A stretch of 64,000 nt of DNA from Elusimicrobiaceae bacterium (GTDB lineage: Bacteria > Elusimicrobiota > Elusimicrobia > Elusimicrobiales > Elusimicrobiaceae), in NCBI GenBank assembly GCA_017520185.1, contig JAFXGO010000030.1, positions 1 through 64,000 on the forward strand, given 5' to 3'. The notes under the pieces are model-generated. The model saw only the letters and a list, made by a program, of their open reading frames with translations, searched no databases and was not told where the DNA came from. A program made the translations under genes and the position numbers. Positions 26,342 through 32,788 of this stretch are shown here, piece after piece (position 1 is the stretch's first letter; every line of letters begins with the position of its first letter).

Positions 26342-26350
26342 TGTTATAAT
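26342..26350 (+). promoter_or_regulatory. Extended -10 promoter of tRNA-Phe
   Basis: TGTTATAAT with TATAAT at 26345-26350, 11 bases before the first base of the tRNA. Confidence 0.65.
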
Positions 26351-26361
26351 ATATGAGTAAT

Positions 26362-26433
26362 GCCGAGGTAGCTCAGTGGTAGAGCACTGGTCTGAAAAAC
26401 CAGGTGTCGACAGTTCGATCCTGTCCCTCGGCA
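26362..26433 (+). tRNA. tRNA-Phe (anticodon GAA)
   Basis: Cloverleaf with acceptor GCCGAGG/CCTCGGC and discriminator A. D-arm GCTC...GAGC, anticodon stem CTGGT/ACCAG with loop CTGAAAA, and T-arm ACAG-TTCGATC-CTGT. CCA is not encoded. Confidence 0.95.
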
Positions 26434-26450
26434 TTTCTTTTTTTACTATT

Positions 26451-26482
26451 ACCGCGCTTTTTATAAAAGCGCGGTTATTTTT
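26451..26482. terminator. Bidirectional terminator, tRNA-Phe / msrC
   Basis: ACCGCGCTTTT pairs with AAAAGCGCGGT around TAT, followed by TATTTTTT. The msrC stop codon lies within the stem, so the hairpin serves both strands. Confidence 0.8.
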
Positions 26483-26901
26483 TGTAATTCTTGGCTATCT
26501 TGTAAAGAAAATCTGTTTTCAGTCGGAGAATCTATATCCAATACACCCCATATTGCCCCGTCTTTAAATAAAGGCAACACGATTTCACTTTTAGAAGCAC
26601 TATCACAGGCAATGTGCCCCGCAAATTGATGTACGTCAGGCACAATTAATATTTTTTGTTGAGCCACTGCTGTTCCGCAGACCCCCTTGCCTATTTCGAT
26701 TTCGGTGCAGGCGGGCTTTCCTTGAAAGGGGCCTAAGCGCAGAATATCGTCATCTAATATATAAAATCCGGCCCAATTAATATCCGGCATATATTGATAT
26801 AAAAGCGCCGATAAGTTGGCCATGTTGGACAAACGGCCATACTGAGGATTTAATAAAGTTTTTGCATGGGAAAATAATAAATAATAATCTGTTTTTTGCA
26901 T
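26461..26901 (-). CDS. msrC: Free methionine-(R)-sulfoxide reductase (GAF domain)
   Basis: A 146-residue single GAF-domain enzyme that reduces free Met-R-sulfoxide. The family signature is near complete: NWAGFYILDDDILRLGPFQGKPAC, IGKGVCGTAV, VPDVHQFAGHIACDSASKSEIV and GVLDIDSP. The three redox Cys (in KPAC, GVCG and IACD) are present. There is no Shine-Dalgarno; TGTTAAAAT on this strand ends six bases before the ATG, suggesting a leaderless mRNA. Oxidative protection in an anaerobe is the likely role. Confidence 0.92.
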   Translation of the reverse strand: MQKTDYYLLFSHAKTLLNPQYGRLSNMANLSALLYQYMPDINWAGFYILDDDILRLGPFQGKPACTEIEIGKGVCGTAVAQQKILIVPDVHQFAGHIACDSASKSEIVLPLFKDGAIWGVLDIDSPTENRFSLQDSQELQKITALL

Positions 26902-26994
26902 AAAAATATTTTAACAAATCATCTTTGTTTTTTATTGCATATCTGCCTGTAAAAGACATATACTTTAAGGGAGTCCTTTTCAAGGAGGCATCTT

Positions 26995-27201
26995 ATGCCT
27001 AGAATAGAAGTAGATGTAAACCGCTGTAAAGCCTGTTATTTATGTGTGAATGCATGCCCTAAAAAATGCTTGGGTAAATCTACCACCATCAGCAAAAAAG
27101 GATATTTCCCCGCTGAAATGCAACGGCCGCAAGATTGCATCGGTTGTACGATGTGCTATATGATGTGCCCCGATGTGGCCATCACGGTAATCAAGGAATA
27201 A
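26995..27201 (+). CDS. Ferredoxin-like subunit of 2-oxoacid:ferredoxin oxidoreductase
   Basis: A 68-residue 2[4Fe-4S] protein. The two cluster motifs are CKACYLCVNACPKKC near residue 11 and CIGCTMCYMMCP near residue 46. CAAGGAGG provides an ideal ribosome binding site. It begins a four-gene operon in the order delta, alpha, beta, gamma, as in KorDABC or VorDABC enzymes, and passes electrons from the TPP subunit to free ferredoxin. Confidence 0.9.
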   Translation: MPRIEVDVNRCKACYLCVNACPKKCLGKSTTISKKGYFPAEMQRPQDCIGCTMCYMMCPDVAITVIKE

Positions 27202-27214
27202 ATTTGAGGATTTT

Positions 27215-28378
27215 ATGACAGAGAAAACTTTAAGAAAAGGCAATGAAGCTTTGGCCGAAGGTGCTATTCGGGCCGGAGCTCGTTTTTTTGCCGGATATCC
27301 CATTACTCCGCAAAATGAAGTGCCGGAATATATGTCTGCTCACATGGCAGACGCCGGCGGTGCTTTTGTGCAAGCCGAGAGCGAAGTAGCTGCTATCAAC
27401 ATGGTCTACGGTGCTGCTGCTACCGGTACACGCAGTATGACTTCTTCTTCATCACCTGGTATCAGTTTGAAACAAGAAGGTATTACTTATTTAGCCAGTG
27501 CCGATTTGCCCTGTCTGATTGTCAATGTAATGCGCGGTGGACCCGGTTTGGGCAGTATTAACGGAGCGCAGGGGGATTATTTTCAAGCCACTCGCGGTGG
27601 CGGTAATGGGGACTATCGTGTCATTGTTTTGGCCCCGAACTCTGTGGAGGAATTGGGTAATTTTCCGAAACTAGGATTTGAATTAGCCGAAAAATACCGC
27701 ATGCCTTGCATGATTTTAGCAGACGGTATTTTGGGACAAATGATGGAAAGTATGTCTTTTAATTTTGATCCCATTGATCCGAACCGGTTGGGTAAATTGG
27801 ATTGGGCAGTGGATATTGAAAAGAACGGCCGGCCCAAAAGAAAAGTATTTTCCTATAAAGGCGATAATCTCATCGCTGATGTTGAGCAACGTGCCAAACG
27901 CTACGGCTTGATGGAAAAAACAGAAGCTCGCTGGGAAGAAAGAAATGCCGAAGATTGCGATGTTTTATTAGTCGCTTATGGTTTGTCTTCTCGTGCTTGT
28001 TTAGAAGCTGTCAACAAAGCCAAAGAAGAAGGGCTGAAGGTAGGGCTTTTCCGCCCGATCACCTTATGGCCTTTTCCGTCCAAACGCTTGGCGGAGTTAG
28101 CCGCAAAAACAAAAGCCGTTTTAACAGTGGAACAAAGTTTGGGACAATTGGTGCAAGATGTAAAATTGGCCGTAGGCGGTGCCGCTACAGTATATTTAAA
28201 TGCATATCCGGCCGGAGGTCAACCGGACGGGAAAAGTATTTTGACGGCTGTTCAATCTTGTCTAAACGGTGAGAAGGAAGGCTTGTTTGACCTGCAGGAT
28301 CATGCAGGAGATTTTGCTTACAGTTGTGAGCGCGACACGTCTTTGGGTGTGCAAGGCGATTGCAAGGGGGGCAAATAA
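27215..28378 (+). CDS. 2-oxoacid:ferredoxin oxidoreductase subunit alpha
   Basis: A 387-residue subunit bearing the pyrimidine-binding part of the TPP site. Diagnostic are GNEALAEGAIRAGARFFAGYPITPQNEVPEYMS, QAESEVAAINMVYGAAATG and SSSSPGISLKQEGI. The C-terminal domain II includes LVAYGLSSRACLEAV. The FAGYPITPQNE form is what I associate with VorB-type (branched-chain 2-oxoacid) enzymes, but 2-oxoglutarate (KorA) specificity cannot be excluded. In anaerobic amino-acid fermenters these enzymes make acyl-CoA and reduced ferredoxin. Confidence 0.88.
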   Translation: MTEKTLRKGNEALAEGAIRAGARFFAGYPITPQNEVPEYMSAHMADAGGAFVQAESEVAAINMVYGAAATGTRSMTSSSSPGISLKQEGITYLASADLPCLIVNVMRGGPGLGSINGAQGDYFQATRGGGNGDYRVIVLAPNSVEELGNFPKLGFELAEKYRMPCMILADGILGQMMESMSFNFDPIDPNRLGKLDWAVDIEKNGRPKRKVFSYKGDNLIADVEQRAKRYGLMEKTEARWEERNAEDCDVLLVAYGLSSRACLEAVNKAKEEGLKVGLFRPITLWPFPSKRLAELAAKTKAVLTVEQSLGQLVQDVKLAVGGAATVYLNAYPAGGQPDGKSILTAVQSCLNGEKEGLFDLQDHAGDFAYSCERDTSLGVQGDCKGGK

Positions 28379-28379
28379 G

Positions 28380-29123
28380 ATGACTATTTTAGCTAAAAAA
28401 CCGCAAAGTTTAACCGATATTCCCATGCATTACTGTCCCGGTTGCGGGCATGGTATTGTGCACCGTTTAATGGCAGAAACCTTTGACGAACTAAAAATCG
28501 CAGATCGCGTGATTGGTGTAGCACCGGTTGGTTGCGGGGTGTTTGCCGATGATTATTTTGCTTGCGATATGGTGCAGGGAGCGCATGGTCGTGGCCCGGC
28601 CATTGCCACAGGCATTAAACGCTCTAAACCGCAAGCGATTGTGTTTTCTTATCAAGGTGATGGAGATTTGGCCTCTATCGGTATGGCCGAAATTGTGCAT
28701 GCGGCCGTTCGCAGTGAAAATATTACGGTGGTCTTTATCAATAATGCTATTTACGGTATGACCGGCGGTCAAATGGCTCCGACTACATTAGTTGGTCAAG
28801 TGGCTACTACCGCTCCTAAAGGACGCGATCCAAAATTGCAAGGTTGGCCGATTAACATGTGCGAAATGCTTTCCCAAATTACCGGTGCTAAGTATTTAGA
28901 ACGTGTGGCCGTAGATACACCCCAACATGTGATGGCCGCTAAAAAAGCCATTAAAAAGGCTTTTGAAAATCAAGTGAAAGGAGTGGGCTTTTCTATGGTG
29001 GAAGTGTTATCTCAGTGTCCTACCAATTGGCATGCCAGCGTAGAGCAAGCCTTAGAATTTGTGCGTACACAAATGATGCCGCAATATCCTTTAGGCGTGT
29101 TTAAAAACGAGGAGGCTAAATAA
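28380..29123 (+). CDS. 2-oxoacid:ferredoxin oxidoreductase subunit beta
   Basis: A 247-residue TPP-binding subunit. The diphosphate-binding motif is SYQGDGDLASIGMAEIVHAA, ending with INNAIYGMTGGQMAPTT. The N-terminal MHYCPGCGHGIVHR holds Cys residues often used for an Fe-S or structural role in this family. I set the start at ATG 28380 with the G-run upstream; a longer frame starts inside the alpha gene and is rejected. One-base overlap with the gamma gene. Confidence 0.9.
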   Translation: MTILAKKPQSLTDIPMHYCPGCGHGIVHRLMAETFDELKIADRVIGVAPVGCGVFADDYFACDMVQGAHGRGPAIATGIKRSKPQAIVFSYQGDGDLASIGMAEIVHAAVRSENITVVFINNAIYGMTGGQMAPTTLVGQVATTAPKGRDPKLQGWPINMCEMLSQITGAKYLERVAVDTPQHVMAAKKAIKKAFENQVKGVGFSMVEVLSQCPTNWHASVEQALEFVRTQMMPQYPLGVFKNEEAK

Positions 29124-29659
29124 TGTACCAAGGAATTAGAATAGCCGGTTTCGGCGGACAAGGGGTTGTTTCAGCCGGTATTTTATTAGCCCAAGCCGGA
29201 GTGGAAGACAAGAAAAATGCCAGCTGGTTGCCCTCTTACGGGCCGGAAATGCGCGGCGGTACAGCCAACTGCTCGGTGGTGGTGACTGACGGTGAAGTTT
29301 ACACTCCTATCGTTTCGGCACCGGATACGGTGATTGTGATGAATGAGCCTTCTTTACCTAAGTTTGAACCGTTGCTGAAAAAAGACGGTGTGTTGATTTT
29401 AAACAGCTCGCTTATTAATTCTCGTCCTACTCGGACTGATATCAACGTGTTTTGTGTGCCTTGCAACCAAATTGCTGAAGAATTGGGCATGGCCCGTATT
29501 GCCAATTTGGTGGCTTTGGGTGCTTTTATTAAGTTGACAGGAGCGGTAAGCCTGCAAAGTGTGGCTGATGCGATGAAAAAGGTGTATAAACGCGCCAAGC
29601 CTGAAATGTTGGAACTGAATAAAAAAGCCTTACAAGCAGGATATGATTTCGTGAAATAA
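29123..29659 (+). CDS. 2-oxoacid:ferredoxin oxidoreductase subunit gamma
   Basis: A 178-residue subunit forming the CoA-binding side of the complex. Signatures are RIAGFGGQGVVSAGILLAQAG, then WLPSYGPEMRGGTANCSVVVTD and a C-terminal AMKKVYKRAKPEMLELNKKALQAG. It closes the operon, and a bidirectional terminator follows. All four subunits are present and intact. Confidence 0.92.
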   Translation: MYQGIRIAGFGGQGVVSAGILLAQAGVEDKKNASWLPSYGPEMRGGTANCSVVVTDGEVYTPIVSAPDTVIVMNEPSLPKFEPLLKKDGVLILNSSLINSRPTRTDINVFCVPCNQIAEELGMARIANLVALGAFIKLTGAVSLQSVADAMKKVYKRAKPEMLELNKKALQAGYDFVK

Positions 29660-29674
29660 GAAACGAGAACATTT

Positions 29675-29705
29675 AAAAGCCGCTCTTTTGAGAGCGGCTT
29701 TTTTA
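29675..29705. terminator. Bidirectional terminator, kor/vor operon / MFS
   Basis: AAAAGCCGCTCT pairs with AGAGCGGCTTTT, loop TTTG, with T-runs on both strands. Confidence 0.9.
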
Positions 29706-30935
29706 TTATTCAGCACAATCTTCTGCGTAGTAGCGGATTAAACGGCCCTCAGCACGGGCAAATTTGGCGGCATAATACATAAGGATACTAGCAGGCAGCA
29801 TCACCGCAGAACAACTTAAAACGGCGATTGCAAGGCCAAAAGCATCTGAAATACGGCCTATTAAAGCAGGGGAGATGGCATCGCCCAGCGCATGAATTAA
29901 AAAGATGTTCAGTGCAAAAGCCATAGAGCGCACTTTTCTTCCACTTAAAGCCACCAAAGAAGCGCTGATGGGCCCCAGCGGCATAAAGATAAAGGTAATA
30001 GCTAAAAAGAACGAAAAAATGGTTAAAGGCAAAGAAGAACTGATGACCCCGATGGCGGCAAAAGGGATAAAAGTGATAAAACTGGCCAAGATAACGATAA
30101 AATGGGCGGAATTGGTTTTTTGCAGGAATTTATCAGAAAGTTTTCCTCCGATGAAAGTGCCCAATGCACCGGCCAAAATAACCATTATTCCAAATAATGT
30201 GCCCGCTTGTGCAATGCCTAAATCAAAGAAACGGTGGAAGTAAGTCGGCATCCAGGCAGATAGACCGCCTAAAGTAAAAGTTTGCATGGCATGGCCCAAA
30301 CAGAGCAACAAAAAAGGTGTATTTTTCAGTAGTGTAAAGTACTGAGATAAACCCGGTTTTTTACGCTTTTCCAAATGGCGATGCTCCCGGTCTTTAATGT
30401 GGAAGAAAGTCAATAAACCCAGCAAAAAGCCCGGCACCCCCACAATCATAAAGGCTGCTCTCCACCCCCAACCGGCTCCGATAACGGCCCCCAATAAATA
30501 GCCTAGCGCACTGCCGGCGGGTAAGGCTAAACCGAAATAAGAAAGGATAGTAGCCCTTTTGTTTTTAGGATATTGTTCCGCCAAAAAAGGTTGGGCAATG
30601 GTGGTGAAGCCTCCTTCTCCGATACCGATAAAAGAACGCGTTGTTAAAAGAGAAGTGTAGTTTTGGACAAATCCGCTTAAAAAAGTAGCTCCGCTCCAAA
30701 TAAGAGCGCTGGAAGCAATCCAATATTGGCGTGGGTGCCTGTCGGCAAAGAAACCTACAATCGGCGCGTAGCACATATACACCACCATAAATACAGAGGC
30801 CAAAAAGCCTAATTGAAAATCCGAGATATGCAATTCTTGCTGAATAAGTGGGAAGACGGAAAAAAGCACTTGCCTGTCTATGTAGTTGAACAGGTTGAGA
30901 AAAAATAAAATCCAAAAAAGTTTGCGAACGTTCAT
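29706..30935 (-). CDS. Major facilitator superfamily transporter
   Basis: A 409-residue protein with about twelve membrane segments. MFS landmarks are NLFNYIDRQVLFSVFPLIQQE in the first helix, the loop 2-3 motif GFFADRHPRQYW, GIGEGGFTTIAQPFLAEQYPKNKRA in helices 4-5 and GGKLSDKF in the second half. The NYIDR start resembles sphingolipid/hexuronate-type MFS proteins (Spns/ACS-like), but the substrate is not deducible. No Shine-Dalgarno is seen; TATAAA ends ten bases before the ATG. Confidence 0.85.
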   Translation of the reverse strand: MNVRKLFWILFFLNLFNYIDRQVLFSVFPLIQQELHISDFQLGFLASVFMVVYMCYAPIVGFFADRHPRQYWIASSALIWSGATFLSGFVQNYTSLLTTRSFIGIGEGGFTTIAQPFLAEQYPKNKRATILSYFGLALPAGSALGYLLGAVIGAGWGWRAAFMIVGVPGFLLGLLTFFHIKDREHRHLEKRKKPGLSQYFTLLKNTPFLLLCLGHAMQTFTLGGLSAWMPTYFHRFFDLGIAQAGTLFGIMVILAGALGTFIGGKLSDKFLQKTNSAHFIVILASFITFIPFAAIGVISSSLPLTIFSFFLAITFIFMPLGPISASLVALSGRKVRSMAFALNIFLIHALGDAISPALIGRISDAFGLAIAVLSCSAVMLPASILMYYAAKFARAEGRLIRYYAEDCAE

Positions 30936-31008
30936 TTACTTATATTTTATAAAAAACAGCTGTCCGTGTGCTCTCAAAATGAACAGAGAATGCAAAATAA
31001 TATTGATT

Positions 31009-31017
31009 TGCTATAAT
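31009..31017 (+). promoter_or_regulatory. Extended -10 promoter of the SMI1-pilin unit
   Basis: TGCTATAAT with TATAAT at 31012-31017, about 27 bases before the ATG at 31044. Confidence 0.6.
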
Positions 31018-31043
31018 AAAAAAAGATTATGGAGGATATTTTT

Positions 31044-31685
31044 ATGACAACCGAAAACTATGGAATGTGGGACCAATATAAATGGCAGCTTTCTACAAAA
31101 TTTCCTGCTTTGTTGGAGCAGTTGGCCCCGGGTGCCGATGAAGAAGCTATTAAACGCGCCGAAGCGGAAATGGGTATTTCTTTTCCGGAAAGTTTGAAGA
31201 ATGTTTATCGCAAAAACAATGGTGAAAAAGATTGTTTTATTTGTGGAGTGTTATTGGGGTTTCCGTTATACAGCTTAGATCAAATGGTACAAGCGTGGAA
31301 AGAATGGCAAGCCGTGAAAAAAGATTTGAGCGAAGAAGATTTAAAAGATATAGAAGAATTCGCCACTTCCGTACCCGAAGGGCACATTAAAAAGAATTAT
31401 GTTAACGCAAAATGGATTCCTCTTTGTGACGATGCCGGCGGTAATCATATCGGGGTGGATTTAGACCCGGACACGGAAGGGAAAGTAGGACAAATTATTA
31501 CTTTCGGCCGCGATGAAGATGAAAAAATAGTAGTGGCGGAAGATTTAGATGCTTTCTTTTTAAGAATGTGCGGCATTGTGGCCAGCAATCACTTTGCCAT
31601 AGAAGATTATGAAGGAAACAATGTTATTATTTTAAATGGTCATGCACATTTGATAGACTATTTAAAAGATGAAGAATCTTTATAA
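31044..31685 (+). CDS. SMI1/KNR4 family protein
   Basis: A 213-residue acidic cytosolic protein. The SMI1/KNR4 fold is recognised from ADEEAIKRAEAEMGISFPESLKNVYRKNNGEKD, a following GVLLGFPLYSLDQMVQ, and WIPLCDDAGGNHIGVDLDPD with a late DLDAFF. Many bacterial members are immunity proteins for polymorphic toxins; others have no known role. The start at 31044 follows GGAGG; an in-frame ATG at 31029 lies before that site. It forms a two-gene unit with a pilin-like gene 12 bp downstream. No toxin gene is visible. Confidence 0.8.
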   Translation: MTTENYGMWDQYKWQLSTKFPALLEQLAPGADEEAIKRAEAEMGISFPESLKNVYRKNNGEKDCFICGVLLGFPLYSLDQMVQAWKEWQAVKKDLSEEDLKDIEEFATSVPEGHIKKNYVNAKWIPLCDDAGGNHIGVDLDPDTEGKVGQIITFGRDEDEKIVVAEDLDAFFLRMCGIVASNHFAIEDYEGNNVIILNGHAHLIDYLKDEESL

Positions 31686-31697
31686 GGAAGAAGAAAT

Positions 31698-32144
31698 ATG
31701 AAAAAAGGATTTACGTTGGTAGAACTTTTAATTGTTATGGTAGTAGTAAGTGTGTTGGCCACGTTGGCGGTATCCAAATACAAGGTGGCAATGGAAAAAG
31801 GACGCGGGCTGGAAGGTCTGCATAATGCCGCCGCCATCAGTGATGCTTTGAATGCTTTTTATATTCAAGATGGCAATGTATATAACTGGGAGCGTGTTCC
31901 TTGGGCGTTGGATGCGGCAGCTACAACGAAAAGCAAGTATTTTTCTTGTGAAATTAGAGATGGAAATACGAATTTTCAAGATGTTTTGTGTGAAAGGACC
32001 ACCGGCGCTTATAACCTTTATTTTACGAATGAAGAAGGAGAAACAACAAAGAAGATTTGTACCGGGACGCAAAAATATTGTAAAGCATTAGGTGCCATAC
32101 AATCTGTGAAGCTTGAATCGGGAGAAACAGGGTGGAGTTTTTAA
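31698..32144 (+). CDS. Type IV pilin-like protein, divergent
   Basis: A 148-residue prepilin: MKKG leader, FTLVELLIVMVVVSVLATL helix, then a unique head with four Cys. The N-terminal helix differs from the four other pilins of the window (KYKVAMEKGRG instead of QYTKAV), so this is a separate subfamily, closer to type II secretion pseudopilins. Cleavage after Gly4 and Glu5 are intact. It is cotranscribed behind the SMI1/KNR4 gene and closed by a terminator. Confidence 0.8.
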   Translation: MKKGFTLVELLIVMVVVSVLATLAVSKYKVAMEKGRGLEGLHNAAAISDALNAFYIQDGNVYNWERVPWALDAAATTKSKYFSCEIRDGNTNFQDVLCERTTGAYNLYFTNEEGETTKKICTGTQKYCKALGAIQSVKLESGETGWSF

Positions 32145-32150
32145 TAAAAT

Positions 32151-32177
32151 AAAAACCCGACTTTAAGTCGGGTTTTT
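32151..32177. terminator. Bidirectional terminator, pilin / trmL
   Basis: AAAAACCCGACTT pairs with AAGTCGGGTTTTT, with T-tracts on both strands. Confidence 0.9.
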
Positions 32178-32184
32178 ATTTTGT

Positions 32185-32646
32185 CTATTTGCAATATTTG
32201 GTTTGCCGTAAGGCTTCAAAAAGCGTAATAGCGGCCGATGAAGACAAGTTTAAAGAGCGAACGGGGCCCGTCATGGGAATAGTAAACAAACGGTCTTGGT
32301 ACGTTTGGTAAAACTCTTTAGGAAGACCACAGGATTCTGCACCAAAGCACAAAAAATCCCCATCTTTAAACTGTGCCTGAAAATAACTTTTTTCTCCTTT
32401 GGTGGACATAAAAAAAAGTTGTTCTTGAGAAGGGTTATTTTCCTGTAAAAATTCTTCCCATTTTTCATATCTTTTGTAGTCCAAGTTGGGCCAATAGTCC
32501 AGCCCCGAACGGCGGATTTCTTTGGACTCTATTTTAAAACCCAACTTTCCTACCAAGTGCAGGCGCGTTCCGGTAGCCACACAGGAACGGCCAATATTGC
32601 CGGTATTAAAAGGAATTTCAGGATTTATCAGTACAATGTTTAGCAT
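32185..32646 (-). CDS. trmL: tRNA (cytidine(34)-2'-O)-methyltransferase
   Basis: A 153-residue SPOUT methyltransferase modifying the wobble base of tRNA-Leu. Signatures: VLINPEIPFNTGNIGRSCVATG at the start, GLDYWPNLDY in the middle, and the knot FGAESCGLPKEFY and IPMTGPVRSLNLSSSAAI. Length is normal. No obvious Shine-Dalgarno precedes the ATG. It follows glgP on the same strand, separated by two hairpins. Confidence 0.93.
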   Translation of the reverse strand: MLNIVLINPEIPFNTGNIGRSCVATGTRLHLVGKLGFKIESKEIRRSGLDYWPNLDYKRYEKWEEFLQENNPSQEQLFFMSTKGEKSYFQAQFKDGDFLCFGAESCGLPKEFYQTYQDRLFTIPMTGPVRSLNLSSSAAITLFEALRQTKYCK

Positions 32647-32689
32647 GCCATGTGTTAAGATTTTTTCAATCTTCGGGGGTCTAAAAATA

Positions 32690-32782
32690 AGCGGACGAAA
32701 GGAAAATATTTTTATGGAAATAACTGTAAAATATCCTTTCGCCCGCTAAATTTTTGGCTGCTTTATCGACAGAAAAAGCAGC
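32690..32782 (-). terminator. Tandem hairpins after glgP
   Basis: Reading on the minus strand, GCTGCTTT/AAAGCAGC (32782-32757) comes first. Then a long imperfect hairpin, AGCGGGCGAAAGGA with TCCTTTCGTCCGCT (32747-32690), is followed by TTATTTTT. Together they should end glgP transcription before trmL. Confidence 0.7.
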
Positions 32783-32788
32783 GAAGAA

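Noticed and set aside
25630-26367. TGCCGAG repeated at 25630, 25713 and 26361 as possible insertion target repeats around the pilin
   Set aside because: Seven bases is within chance, two copies are parts of RNA stems and the third is the start of tRNA-Phe.
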